Positions 1 to 12,800 of a stretch of 64,000 nt of DNA are shown piece by piece. Position 1 is the first letter of the stretch. Each line of letters begins with the position of its first letter. This DNA comes from Ulota crispa (lineage: Eukaryota > Streptophyta > Bryopsida > Orthotrichales > Orthotrichaceae). The translations under genes were made by a program, and so were the position numbers. The stretch is taken from assembly GCA_963920765.1 (NCBI GenBank), contig OY987245.1:7456727-7520726 (forward strand), written 5' to 3'. The notes beneath the pieces were generated by a model. That model made no database searches. It worked only from the letters and a program-made list of their open reading frames with translations, and was not told where the DNA came from.

Positions 1-970
1 TACCTTTGTTTTTCCCAATTTACCTAGTATGGCGTTGGTAGTAGAAGAATGTAAGTACTTGCAAGTTGTTACTGGGAAATTGCAAGCTATTGCAAGCTAT
101 TGTAAGCTATCACAAGCAATGTGTCACTCCATCAGCAAATGCAGTGCCCATTGGAAAAACAAGTTGGGGCACGGGAAAACGAGACAATATGCCACTTCAA
201 GAGATAGTTTTAATAAGGTCAAGTCTTGTGTTACCGTTGTGGTGGCAATGTTGGAGCCCTAAAAGTACCTATAAGGTAGAAGGCTCAAAAATTGACCATC
301 TTAGGGTTGAAACAGAATTTTGGGGAGGTAGAACTTCTTGAAATAATTTCCAATAAAATTTCCTTTGAAAGATAAGAAGAATTAACATCTAACCCAAGTT
401 ATTTCATATTTTTTAAAGTTTTGTAAAATTAGTTGTGAAATTTTGAAGTAAAAAAGTCATAAGATTCTAAAATGGTGCACCTCCTCAAATATACATGTGC
501 TGCACATTATACAAATCTATGAAAAAATACATGTACAAAATAAGAACAGTTTGGAGGGTGAGCGATTTTTGAGCCTAGACAGTTTTGGAGCCTTCTACCT
601 TAGTTCCCATTAAGGTGGCCCCACCCAAAGAATTGCAGGACCGGCCCATTCCTCAGTGCACACATTGATGATGCTCTTACCTTATTTTTGAAGCGGCCTA
701 ATTCTGTTCTCGATGCCTCCGTAGGGAAGTACACAACTGTAACTGCGCCTTCGCCGTGATGAGATTGCTTCCATCTGTGGGTTTCACCCGTCGGTCGGTG
801 GTGTGGGAATTGCGTCAATTTGCGTGCCCTGCATCCCGAGTTCCCCACTCCCGACAGTTCAACACTTCATACCTTACCTTACTTACACCGAGGGTTCTGA
901 CTGGTGCGAACACTTGATAAGTTACACCGAGCAGAGCTGAGCAGAGCAGAGCTGGAGCTAAGACTTGGCT
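1..970. other. intergenic / promoter side of the first gene
   Basis: No gene is recognised. The stretch holds one MITE (274-600, listed separately). The part from about 600 to 970 is richer in GC than the flank and is probably promoter and 5' UTR of the downstream CHI-fold gene. Short open frames here show no family motif and no splice structure I could extend. Confidence 0.5.
274..600. mobile_element. MITE family 1, copy 1 (TA target duplication)
   Basis: The ends are inverted: AGGTAGAAGGCTC at the left and GAGCCTTCTACCT at the right, flanked by TA on both sides (272-273 and 601-602). It is 327 bp and non-coding. It matches 2922-3233 along its whole length. A TA duplication suggests a Tc1/mariner-type or similar DNA transposase acting in trans; the superfamily is inferred. 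Confidence 0.85.
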
Positions 971-3900
971 ATGGCAGGAGCCCGGCGTCTGGGTGTGGTG
1001 GCCCTCATCCCTCTCCTCTCCACCCCGCACCATGCTCTTCTCTCACAGGCCAGTAGCACCCCCACCGGTATGAAAACTAACTTCCATCCAGTTCTCCTTC
1101 GTTTCTGTCAATTGGGTTGCCGTTGTTGCATTTAAAATCCTCGCAACGCAAGGCTGGAATATATTTGTATATGTAGTGTGATCTTTAAACTGGCAAAATT
1201 TCGCAGGTTTGCTACAAATAAATTATGCAGCTAAAGAACTTTTGAACTTTATAGTGTTAAATTTGAAAATTTTAGCTTTTTAGCAGTGTTTTTAGCCACT
1301 TGAGCTAATAATATATATCATGTTTGGGATCATATATATATATAGGGAATTACTACTGCAACACCCTAAATTGCTAACAAGACACCCCCTTTGAGCATGA
1401 AATTTGATAATTTAGTGCTATTTTTGATTTATTAAGTGGTCCATCATTCATTCAATCACAACATTATCACCTCTTTGAGAGAAAACATGATAAATACCCA
1501 AAAAATAGTGAAATATTATTGCACCAATACTATTTTTTGATATACTTTTGCTTTATGTAATTCAAAAGTATTATATTTTTAGTTTGAAATTTAAGCACAC
1601 TTATTATTATTTTTAGTATAGCCTTAGAATGATAAAGGTGAAACAAATATTTTGATTCAAATTAAAAAAATCAGCAAAATGAGCATTAAAAATTGCATTT
1701 TCATGTTCAGAGGGGGTGTCCCATTAGCAATTTAGGGTGTCGCTGTAGTAATTCTATATATATATATATGAAAATGAATATGAATATGAGACTCTTCTGG
1801 TTTTGCAAGGAAGGCCGGATGCCCCTGTGTACGTGGGATTCAGTTCTCACTCAATTTATCCATATCCATTCAGACATGAGGGGTTTAGGGTTTAGGACGA
1901 TGATCTAGAATGCGAATGCGAATGCGAGTACTCTCTGTGACCTAATTTCTGGAGATTCTCGAAATGAAGGCTCTGATTCTCTAAATTATTTTTTGGGATT
2001 GGGAAGGCAAGACCGAGAGGCTCTTGAAAAACGCGTGGGTGCATAATACTCCCTCTGTCCCTCTGTCCCTCTAAAAACTTCCAAAAAGCTTTCTTGTCAA
2101 TTGTGTTTTTAGTCTTTGTGCTAATGACACATGTATTCTAGAATCAATATTATACCATCTACCAAATGTATGCAAAATTTTCAGCTTTGATGTGACCGTT
2201 TGGGCACCTAAATTTCATGCAAAAAATATCATATTTGTGCATGTTGCCAGCTCCTCTCATTTATTGATGATTTATAGATTAGTAGCAACAATGGTACCTC
2301 ATATGGGCAAGACCAAGCTTGCTAGGACAGGAATGCTCCCTAATTGCTTAAATTACCCCATGAGATCATTGAACATAACAAACAAACGCTTTCTCAGCAT
2401 TTGAAATCAGCAAAAGGGAGCTTCTTCTTTTTATTGTAGTGGTACAAAAAAATGTCTCTGATTTGGACGTTTTGAGAGGGATAGAGGGAGTATGTGACTG
2501 CAACGACCCGTACATTGCCCTGGACTTGGATGAAATGGTGAATAGCATGGTTCAATGCAGACAAATAGAGGTTCCATGCAGTTTGGATTTGACGACATGG
2601 ATTTGGCATAGCAGGCAAGGTTGTGATGGAGCCTTTTACTGGCATCGAGTTTGAGGAGCAGAAGCAGATCGATAACAATGACTATCATTTGCATGCAACT
2701 GCAGTTCGTTGCATGTTGGGCCAGGTATCATGATCTACATAAATCTTGTTGTTAATTGATGGCTAAGGTGTGACCAACTGACCATGTGTAGAAAACTGGT
2801 GCAGGAAGTAAAAATATTTCAAATAACCTCAATGAACCGTTCAGTTGCAGGAATGCAAACGAAGGTCTCAGAGCTGAGTGATGACTGAAAACTTTTCCCC
2901 AAGGTTTGCAGATGCGTGTTAAGGTAGGAGGCTCATGAATCGTCCATCTAAGGGCTGAAACTGAATTTTTGGGAGGTGAAACTTTTTGAAATATTCTTGA
3001 AAGACAAGGAATTGACATCTAACCCAAGCCGTTTCATATTTTTTGAAATTTTGTGGAATTAGTTATGAAATTTTGAACTTGAAATGGCATAGGGCTCTAA
3101 AACCACCCACCTCCTTAAATGTGCATTGCATGTCCATTGTTGAAAATTATGAAAAAGAACATGTACAAACAGAGTACATGTAAGGAGGAGGTGGGCGGTT
3201 TTAGAGCCTGAACGCAATTAGAGCCTCCTACCTTACTGCTATTCTCTCTACTTACATCCTAGTCAGTATTATTTCCCTCAACCTATCAGACGGATGATAA
3301 GATGGACAATGAATCATGCTAATTAATATCTTATGGGATGTTGGGGCAACAGTGCAAGATGGCAATGGCCAGGGCTTACGCAGTTGGGCTTTACACGGAT
3401 GACAAACAACCTGTGAGTAACAAATTCACTCTTTGGCTGTACTTGACTTTGGTGTTGCCTAAATCATGATTGCTGCAAGAACACATGATATTCGTTGATT
3501 CGGGAAAAATACTTTCCCGAAACGGATACTAAATTTTGTATTTGTGAGAATATTTTGGTGTTCTAAAGTGAGTTTTTTTTTTGATAAATCCTTCAAGATA
3601 CTTCATCATTGATAGCAAGGTCTTGGAAGAAATCATCATAAAGTTCATTCTTAATCACCTAAAAACCCTTAAAATGAAAAATTCAAGAGTCCCAAAACTT
3701 GGGGTTTTCCCCAAATTAACGAATATCGCCATCAAGAGATCATTACCAGTTATTAGAATCCCTGTTCTTACTTAATAGTAACATGTTTGTTTTATTAGTA
3801 TCGAAGCGGAGTTCATGCGTTTCCCTTTTTTTTCATCATGGAGGCAAAGAGAATCTTCTCTTTCATCGAAGTGTTGGTTACTGCACAAAGTCTGCCCCTT

Positions 3901-5596
3901 TTGCTATTTTATGATCACATGTAACTTAGTCCGTGCGAAAAAAGATAATTAGGCGCTTGGTTTTGATGGCTCAGTTGCTATGGTATGTGTTCCAAAGAGT
4001 CTTTGAATTGTATTTCGAAATCTTCAGAAACTCATGAAAGGTAAGTCTGTGAACAGGTCAACGAAGCTGCAGTGCTCACTGGGGCGATGCGGCGCAGTCT
4101 TGTCCTTGTAATGGACAAGGATGTTGCAGGCCATCATATTGCCAAGGTGTAGTTTTCACCTATAATTCAAGCTCAAGGCTTCTATATACAATTTACAAGA
4201 ACGATGCTTCAAAATCCAGAGAAGTGAATGCATGACTGATTATTCCTGAAATTTATTATTATTTAACCTCGATCCTTAGTAACTTGGTTCGGCTGAAAAA
4301 CATGCGGTGGTGGGATGCCTTAACTTACTTGAGTCGTGGACTGTGAACAGGGCTTTGACAAGTCATTGTTGCCAAGAATTCGAAAAGCACAGGCTGGGTC
4401 AAAAAGAGGAGCTGGCAAAGATGCAGTAAGTGGACGACTTTTACTGAGCGTACTAGCTAGTTGATGCCCCTAGTTCATGAAATTTGCCAGACTTTAATGT
4501 CTTTTTAGACTTAAAACTGTTTCTTTTTTTGCGCTTTCTCCCTCTGAATTTCTAGGAGACCTCAGCAGGATGTGATTATGATCATTTTATTAAGCTAGTA
4601 TTTTGGAAATCAGTTGCGAGACTTCACAAGTTGTTTCAACCGGCAGAAGACATTGAAGAAGGGTTCGGAAGTTGCTCTGGTTTGTAAAGTTAACCCTCCT
4701 TTAGGACGAACACCAACATCTCTCTCTGATTGCCGTAGTCAGATTCAGTATGGTGAAGCACGCATTTTGAGATGTGTCATATGCATGAGTTTTTATTTTC
4801 TACGTTTCTTGTAAGAAGAGAGGATTTGTCGATGTGCAAATAAATTTGCTGAATAACATTTGGAATCGTTGATGTTTGATGTGGATATTGAACAGCTATG
4901 GACGCCAGACAACAAGCTTGTCGTCTACATTGATAATCGGTTGGTTTCAATTTCCTCTGCTCTCACGTGGTAGCTATCATGAATTAACTTGTCCTTAGGG
5001 AGGAAAGTCAGATGCTTGTTTAGTAGTAAGAGGCAACTTGCTCAATTAATGAGAATATATATATATATATATATATAAAATAAAATAATACATGCTCATT
5101 TTGATTGGTTGAGAGAGTGTCATGGTGCAACTTTCAATGAGAGAGTTCATGGTGCAATTGTCAGAGACTTGTTTATCCTTTTACAAAGGAGAGAGGGGTA
5201 CATGCATAAAATGGTTTACAATAAGGCTTTTTTTCGAATTAAGTTAATGGCGTTTGTGAGTTAATTGGTCTCTCTTGGTTTAAAATTTTAAATTGGCCAC
5301 ATTTTGTAATAAATTTGGTAGTGCAAAATATACTTATTGCAAGGATATACTTGTTGCCGGGTACCTAAACTTGTGTTGATATATTATATTTCTTGGCTTC
5401 TAATCGAAATGCGTGGGTCGTAGTGTCATGTTGGAGCCTAACATGATTTGTATGTGTGTGCAGGGTGCAGGCAGTGATAGATTCACCCATTTTGTGTAGA
5501 TCTGTGTTTGACATGTACCTAGGTTTGGATTCAGTTTTCCGAAAATACCGGAACATGTCATTTACTTTCCATGACAATGCCACCTCTGATACGTAA
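971..5596 (+). CDS. chalcone-isomerase-fold protein, fatty-acid-binding-like
   Basis: Eight exons: 971-1067, 2615-2724, 3353-3412, 4057-4146, 4351-4425, 4614-4679, 4896-4939, 5464-5596. Joined they give 675 nt, 224 aa, all at GT-AG sites. The first 32 residues are hydrophobic and basic, ending in Ser/Thr/Pro, and may be a targeting peptide. CHI-fold hallmarks follow: EPFTGIEF (38-45), an Arg (64) before a Y-A-V-G-x-Y strand (78-83), TLKKGSEVAL near residue 145, and SVFDMYLG close to the C-terminus, which is the usual last helix of the fold. Arg64 and Tyr78 lie where fatty-acid-binding proteins (FAP) place their ligand residues; that assignment is inference. Whether it binds fatty acids in plastids, helps flavonoid synthesis (CHIL) or isomerises chalcone is not decidable here. 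The TAA stop lies inside a strong donor-like ACGTAAGT, so one more exon is possible. Intron 1 and intron 2 each contain a MITE. Confidence 0.72.
1345..1754. mobile_element. MITE family 2, copy 1 (in intron 1 of the CHI-fold gene)
   Basis: It is bounded by GGGAATTACTACTGCAACACC and the inverted GTCGCTGTAGTAATTC, with about 60 bp of inverted terminal sequence that includes ACACCCTAAATTGCTAA, and TA on each side. It is 410 bp and non-coding. Homologous copies lie at 8494-8890 and 40238-40641. Confidence 0.85.
2922..3233. mobile_element. MITE family 1, copy 2 (in intron 2 of the CHI-fold gene)
   Basis: The inverted ends are AGGTAGGAGGCTC and GAGCCTCCTACCT, flanked by TA (2920-2921 and 3234-3235). 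It is 312 bp and homologous along its length to 274-600. It lies wholly between exons 2 and 3. Confidence 0.85.
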
Positions 5597-5652
5597 GTTA
5601 TTCTGATCAATTTTGTACTTTAGGCTGACAATTTTTTTGCTAGTATGCATTA

Positions 5653-5905
5653 CACTAAATAATGAAATTAAGGTTGCCCCTGACTAATTTCTCAATATTT
5701 GACACTATATAAATATTTGCTTTTAATGCACAAGAATGCACTACTTTTGAATTAGATATTGTTGTGATTCAAACTCATGAACTTCCATGTGTACAAATAG
5801 AAACATCTATAGAAGTATTTGATGATTTTGATGGCTTGTGAAGTTACTTTTGGGGGTAAGGCAACCTAATTGGCAATCTAATTTCATTAATTTCATTATT
5901 TAGTG
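5653..5905. mobile_element. MITE family 3, copy 1
   Basis: The ends are CACTAAATAATGAAATTAAG and the inverted CATTATTTAGTG, flanked by TA (5651-5652 and 5906-5907). It is 253 bp and lies just past the CHI-fold gene stop, probably in its 3' flank. Related copies are at 46351-46669 and 56110-56403. Confidence 0.8.
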
Positions 5906-8493
5906 TAGGGCTCAATTTTCTATTTACTCACTCCAAGTATCTCTTGTTGATCTAGAAGATTGACCTCTAATGCCATTGTTGACGTTCCATTCTCTAATGA
6001 ACCCTTTGTGACATTTTTTTGTAATGTTCTTTTTCATAATGTATGCATGCATATTATGTTGCTAAAAGTGTTTGTACTTTTAATGTCAAGGATTGGTTTG
6101 GTCTTTCTTGCTTATCATGTTATGCTGAGGCTTTAAATCTCATAACAATTCAAAGGTTGCATCTTTCTATTCTTTCAAGAATTCAAACAATGCGTTATTT
6201 TTTAATTTGGGACAAGGCTTACAAAGTGGGACTTCTGGCTTTTTTGGAAGAGAATGCCATGTTTATTAAATTGGGAATCTGTTGACTATTTTCTAATGAA
6301 ATGAGATATATATTTTCCAAAAAGATGCTTTTTTTGGACAGAAAATTCATTAACATCTAAAATTTTGGACAAAAAGTTCATTAAGTAGGTTTCAAGAGGC
6401 CTCCTAAATTTAACAAATATGGTTCTACATAAATTAAGGTGACAATCTCATATTCAGGTGAGTACAAAATGGGATCCCTTGTTGTCCCAAATTAACAAAT
6501 AACGCATTACATGCTTGAAGGGTCAAATCCAAATTTTGTATAATTCTTGCTTTTAAAAGCCTTTGTGCTTAACTTAGTTCCAGTAACTTGCACTTTGTAT
6601 TTTAAATTTTTCTTCAAAATTGTTAAAATTGTTAAAATGTTAAAATTGTTAAAAATGTTATTTTTGTGACATTTTGAAAGTAAAATCCTAAAAGCTTAAA
6701 ATACACCACATTTGAACTCTTCTATTGTATTTCTCCTTGAGCAAAGTTCAAAAAACTCACCAGTTATACCATGATGTTTATTCTTGTCATCTACAATTTT
6801 TCTAAACAAATTATGCTATTTTAAGCATTTTTGTAATTACTATAAGTTTTACAAAGATATTATATTATAATATTGCATCAAGTTCATTTTTATGTTTTTA
6901 ATTATGAAAAGTCAAAGATTTTTTTTGTATATATCACAACGAACTATAGAGTGTATAGAAGAATGGAAAAAGAAATTGACAACGTTTTATGCATTGGTTT
7001 CATGATGTTGGAAGAGTCTATAAATTTATTTTTTTGGAAGAAAATAAGGCTATTGTTCAAAAATGTTGAAGAATGTCGTATTTGTTCTTTGATCTCAATG
7101 ATCTCAATCCACTAGTTTCTTCTTTCTGGAAATTACTCAAGACCACTAAGAATGTACAACTTTTAACTTATGAAATGTTGTAATTCAATTCTTAATCTTC
7201 ATAAATACTCTAAATATTAAATTAAAAAATATTTTTATAAAAATGCTATATATTACTCATGAATCTCTTTTTCTAGATGTCCAACCAATTAAATACATAG
7301 TTTTTATAAATTTTCATAACACACCATATTTTTGTCACTTCCAATCATATCTTTGACATTTTTAAATTAGAGTTACCCATATGAATTCAACATTTGCAAG
7401 TGCTCCAATTGCACATATCACTGGAATCACAAAAAGGCAAGAAACTTAAAGCACTGCATATCAAACTTAATGACAAGCCTCCTTCAATGACAAACCTTTT
7501 TAGATAGAGTTGTATTGGCACCTCCTAGGATAGTAGCCACGGCAAAGAAAACAAAAAGTATTGAAAATCCAAATATCTCAAAATCCTTTATTTAAGGGAT
7601 TATATCTTTAGCATTTTTATAAGCTAGTAACATCCTATTAGGATAAAGAATAAAAATCCTAGCATCTAGTCACAAATCACATATAGTGAATGGATGGATG
7701 CAACTTCTTAGGATAAATGCAACTTTATTGTTCAATGGCCACATTTGATGTTTAGATTTAGCCCATACATGGTTGCGTTATGAGCCTCCTCCCTTACCTT
7801 GTCAAGAAGAAGAGCTCATTCTACAAAAAAGTGCAATTTAAACCACTAACACTTCGTTGTACCAAATTTTCCACTCCCAAATAATATTAGATGTTGATCA
7901 AGGTTTCAGTTTTTTTTAAATGAAATAAAATTTGTTCCAAAACTTTAATAAAGCGTTACCTAATTTAGTGCATTATTAATATACAAGTCAACTCATTATG
8001 ATCTTGAAAACACATTGTTTGTTCTTGATGAAACTTCTTGAAGAAATGTAAAAAATGATTATTTTGATGATCCTACCATTCCTACATATGTTATGTTTGA
8101 CTTCAAATTGCTTACCTCCTATGGCTACACGGCATAATTACTATAACCACTCTAATAGGCAACTCATTCACATTGGTGAAAACTTACAATTTATATTCCT
8201 TCTTCTTTTCCAATACAATAGTCTAAAATTAATAATCTAAAATGCACATAGACTCTAGGAAAAAATATTAGAAACTTGAGAGGAATGAAATATTTTCACC
8301 TTTAGGAATTAATTTGCAAAAGATGAGTATTTCATGATTCTCATAGTAGTCAAGCCAATTATGAGCAAGTACTTACTTACCATGTCTATGTGGCCTAATC
8401 ACTAGAATCATCCTAGTAGGCTCTTCATTCTCTTCATTCACTTGAATGTAAACCTATCATTTTCCATTCCTTTTTTTTCAATAGTATTTTTTA

Positions 8494-8890
8494 GGAAATT
8501 ACTACCACAACACCCTAAATTGCTAACGAGACATCCCTACGAGCATGAAATGTGATTCTTAATGCTGATTTTTTTAATTTGGATCAAAATATTTGTTTCA
8601 GCTTTATCATTATGAGGCTATACTTAGAAAAAAAGGTGTGCTTAAATTTGAAACTAAAAATATAGGACTTTTGAGTTACAGGAAGCAAAAATACATCAAA
8701 AATTAGTATCGATGCAATAATATTTCAATAAAAATTTGTATTTGTCATGTTTTCTTTCAAAGAGGTGGTAATGCTGTGATTGAATGAATAATGACCACTT
8801 GAATATATTAAAAATAGCACTAAATTATCAAATTTCATGCTCAGAGGGGGTGTCTTGTTAGCAATTTAGGGTGTCGCTGTACTAATTTCC
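8494..8890. mobile_element. MITE family 2, copy 2
   Basis: GGAAATTACTACCACAACACC at the left and GTGTCGCTGTACTAATTTCC at the right form the inverted ends, with TA on both flanks. It is 397 bp. The interior matches 1345-1754 in inverted orientation. Confidence 0.85.
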
Positions 8891-9062
8891 TATTATTTAA
8901 TGTAAGCAACTACAAAGCATTTACAATATTAAAAAAAAAAAATGTAGAGGAATGAAGCATTTCCATCTCAATGGAGGGATAAAAACAATCCCACTACCCC
9001 ACTCCAAATCTCAAACAAAATAATTCTAGCCCTCTCAAGTTTGATATATTTTAACTTATGCC

Positions 9063-9469
9063 CATTAGAGGAAAAATGAGCTCAAGAGAAGGCCCCTACA
9101 CCTTAACAAACCACTCTATTTATTGAGGTAGGAGAGCATAGGTAAGGTACCTACACAAGAGTCTCTACCTTGTGTGAAGTACTCAAATGTACCATGGTAC
9201 ATAACAAAAGGATTGATGATGGAAAACAATATCATAGCATGATAATGACAAATGCAAGTACCTTTAGTAGGGCACAAGAATAAATTAGGACTAAAATTCC
9301 CAATCAACTCATCAAACAAAAAACATATGATATATGATATTGTATAAAAAAATTACTGATCTAGAATATTAGTATTTGAAAAAAACATTACATTTAAATG
9401 CTTTTAACCCCTCCAACCGATTACCATAGGGGCCTTCTCTTGAAGCTCATTTTTCCTCTATTGAATGTG
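9063..9469. mobile_element. foldback / MITE-like element upstream of SCYL1
   Basis: A near-perfect inverted repeat of about 40 bp (ATTAGAGGAAAAATGAGC... at 9063-9102, its complement at about 9430-9469, sharing AGAGAAGGCCCCT) encloses about 320 bp of AT-rich non-coding DNA. It ends some 400 bp before the SCYL1 start codon. No clear target duplication was found. Confidence 0.6.
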
Positions 9470-9775
9470 CCCTAAAGACTAATTTTTTCCACACGAGGCG
9501 TTAAATTTTAAATCACTACGTGCGAAGCTTTACCGTCGAAGCTGTTCACTGGCGCCGTAGAAGGCGGGGTTTCGAGGACGACCGGAGCTTTTGTCTTCGG
9601 AGAAAGCTGGCCTCGCGCATCCAACGCTCCCACCGATCGCCTCGCCCACCATCTCCGCCATTCGAGATTCGCATTGTCTCCACCACTCGAGATTCGTGCT
9701 ACAGATCCTACTCTCTGCAACATCCGGAGTGGATTTTCATTTCAGCACTTGAGGTTCCGTATCGAGTCCAAACCG

Positions 9776-9788
9776 ACGATTAGGGTTT
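9776..9788 (+). promoter_or_regulatory. telo-box-like motif in the SCYL1 leader
   Basis: ATTAGGGTTTGG (reverse AAACCCTAAT) lies about 100 bp before the start codon. Telo-boxes are common near plant housekeeping transcription starts. The regulatory role is inferred from position only. Confidence 0.35.
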
Positions 9789-9888
9789 GGCCGGTAGGAG
9801 AATCGAGTATGAAGCCCGAGGAGGTGGCGTTGTCGCTGCAGCACTTGTAGATCGAACCGGCAGGTGGAGATCTGGATCGAAATACACG

Positions 9889-12800
9889 ATGCTGAAGTTT
9901 TTGAAAGGCGTGGTAGGGTCTGGTGGCGGTATCAAGGATTTGCCGTACAATATCGGGGAGCCTTACTCGACTGCGTGGGGTGGATGGACGCATTGCCGTG
10001 GCACGTCAAGGGTGAGTCGCTTGTTTTGATGTTCTGGTGCTCAGTTGTGTTGGATTCAAGTCACGTTCGAGCTTTCTAGCTTAGCTTCAGTTCGAACAAA
10101 TTTTCCAAGGTCTCTTAATTAAGTCTGAGAGATTAGAGCGGAAGAACGCAAAAATAAATAGAGGAAAACGCATAATCGCAATCTGAGAGGAACTTGAATC
10201 TGAGATATTGGATTGTTTGTTGTAGCAAGCTTAGTGGCTGCATTGCACCTAATATTTCGGGTTGGCTGTTTAATAGTTTGCATTACGGTTTTGAGCTTTG
10301 TTGTGTTTTGTGCTGGAGCTCAGTTTTGTTGGGTTCAAGTCACTAGGAACGGCATTCGAGCTTTCTAGCTTAGTTTCAGTTTGAACAAATTTTCCAAGGT
10401 CTCTTAATTAAGTCTGAGAGACTAGAGCGGAAGAATGCAGGACGTTGAAAATAAATAGAGGAATACGTATAATCGCAATCTGAGAGGAACCAGAATCTGA
10501 GATATCGGACGTTGAGGATAAATGGAGGAAGACGCATAGTCGCAATCTAAGAGGAACTTGAATCTGAGATATTGGATGTTGAACATAAATGGAGGAAAAA
10601 GCATAATCGCAATCTGAGAGGAACTTGAATCTGAGATGTTGGATGTTGAGAATAAATGGAGGAAATCGCATAATCGCTATCTGAGAGGAACTTGAATCTG
10701 GCATATTGGATTGTTTGTTGTAGTAGTGGCCGCATGGCACTTAGTTTTTCGAGTTGGCTGTTTGGTGGTTTGCATTACAGTTTTGAGTTTTGTGGTGTTT
10801 TGGGTGCAGGATGACAACTCCCCTGTTTCCATCTTTTCGTACAGTGGGAGCAACGCTCAGGACGCTAGATTAGCTGCTGCTCGAAATGGAGCGAAACGTC
10901 TCCGTGTGGTAAGATTCTATCTATTTCCCGGTGGTTGTGCGTTTAGTCTAAGATAATTGAACCTCAAACCGATATTTGTTCTAATCTCACTTTATCAGTG
11001 AGTTAAGTAAGGTATGGTTTCATAATGAAACAGAATTACAATGCAAGTCGTTTCAGATTTTTTGGACACTCACAATATGTTCTTAAAATATTAAAGCTGA
11101 GATTAAAGGAGAACGTACTCCTAGTGATATTAAGCTTCCCTTGATCGGACACCCTTGCTATGAACTGTTCCAACTCGTATTTGTTGCTTGAAAATACTGT
11201 TTGATTTTACTTTTGAACCGTGTGCTAGGTCTAGAGAATATAGAGTTTTCATAGTGCTGTTCTAAAGCCAGTTGTTGCAAAACGAATGGTGTTACAAATG
11301 GGTGAATTTACATAAGTGAACGGATAGTTATTTGGAGACTCTGTTGAGCGTGGACGTGGGATATGGCAGGTGCGGCATCCCAACGTGCTAGTGTTCTTGC
11401 ACAGTACTGAAGCGGAAGTCATGGATGGGGGTGTGTTGAAACCCACGATATACCTCGTGACAGAGCCGGTCATGCCTCTGGCTGAGAAAATCAAGGAGCT
11501 GGACTTGCAAGGCACCCAAAGGTACACCATGGTTTCAGACCACGTCAAATAAGGGATAAATTGTCACATGTATCATTTAAACCAGGTGCATGGAAGATCA
11601 GCGTACTTCTAGAATCTGTCACCAAATGTAGACAGCTTGGTGTCACATTTGCAAGTCGTCTATTTATCGCAGTTTTGAGCGGATCCATGTTGTACATCTT
11701 TCAGTCCTTGACCTAGAAGTATAGTCAAGCCCACGCTTTGCCGTTGTCTACGGAACCTTTTCACTATTTGTGTGGTATCGGCTGTGTTGCCTGCCACATT
11801 ACGACTTTGTTCATCTTTTAACAAGGTTTTCATTTAAACTAGATTCTTTCTGGAACTTGTAGAACCTTTAGTAAGTACCTCAAACTGAATCTTCTCCACA
11901 GGGCGGTCCTTTCTGATTGTTCCATTGGGAGACCTCTCTTGGATCATAGAGAAGATTCTTTTTATGACGATGTCTAAAAGTTCCTGAAACAGTCAAACTT
12001 TGCTGAAAAATTGTTTCTTTGATATGATGGAATGGCGAATGATAATTTAAGACACTTCAATTAGAGTGTACGCAGTTAGAATTAAATCAAGGACCAGAGA
12101 GTTGATCTTCGAAAGCACACTCTGCTTGCCATTCGGGGGTTTTTGAGGTGATATTCCTCAATGACGATGGAGGTTTTGGCAACTTTGTATTTTTGAACTG
12201 TCGTGCATGCATTGGACTGAGTTTAGAGAATCTCAGGGAGGAGTATTATGCATGGGGGCTTAATCAAATTGCAAGAGCGGTTAGCTTTCTCAACAACGAT
12301 TGTAAACTGGTAGGGTGGCTGTCTACTGTTCTCCCTGTCTTCTTTTTATTTGAACAATGTGTTATCATTTGACTTTTTGTTGAGGGACATACTGTGTGAG
12401 TTTGGGAGATCTCTCATTTTTAGGGCCGTTTTATTGAGGTTTGTTATTACTCCTTTTCAAGTCTAACACGATGTCTCCACTTAATTGCAGGTGCATGGGA
12501 ATGTCTGCCTGGCTTCAGTGGTTGTTACTCCTACTCTAGATTGGAGGCTGCATGGACTGGATGTGCTGTCTGAGTTTGATGGTGCCAATCCAGCAGCTAC
12601 TGGCCCTATGCTTGTGAGTACACCTATTTCGTTGGCTTAATCTATAATGTTATCTTCAACACTTTCCAGACAGTAGAGGTACAAGGTATGATTTCAAGCT
12701 GAATTACTTGAGGTGAACGTTTTTGCAGCAATATGAATGGCTTGTGGGAACTCAATTTAAATCACTGGAAATGGCAAAAAGTGATTGGGCTATCATACGC

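Larger units (their letters stand above)
5597..9480. other. AT-rich intergenic region
   Basis: No gene is recognised between the CHI-fold gene and SCYL1. Identified contents are MITEs at 5653-5905 and 8494-8890 and a foldback element at 9063-9469. A short GTTAAAATT-type simple repeat lies near 6618-6655. The segments 8040-8240 and 8290-8480 look like diverged direct copies of each other. The rest is very AT-rich unique sequence in which I see nothing. Confidence 0.5.

Noticed and set aside
1870-1900. GGGTTTAGGGTTTAGG as an interstitial telomere
   Set aside because: Only two TTTAGGG units; it occurs in intron 1 of the CHI-fold gene and is too short to call a telomeric array.
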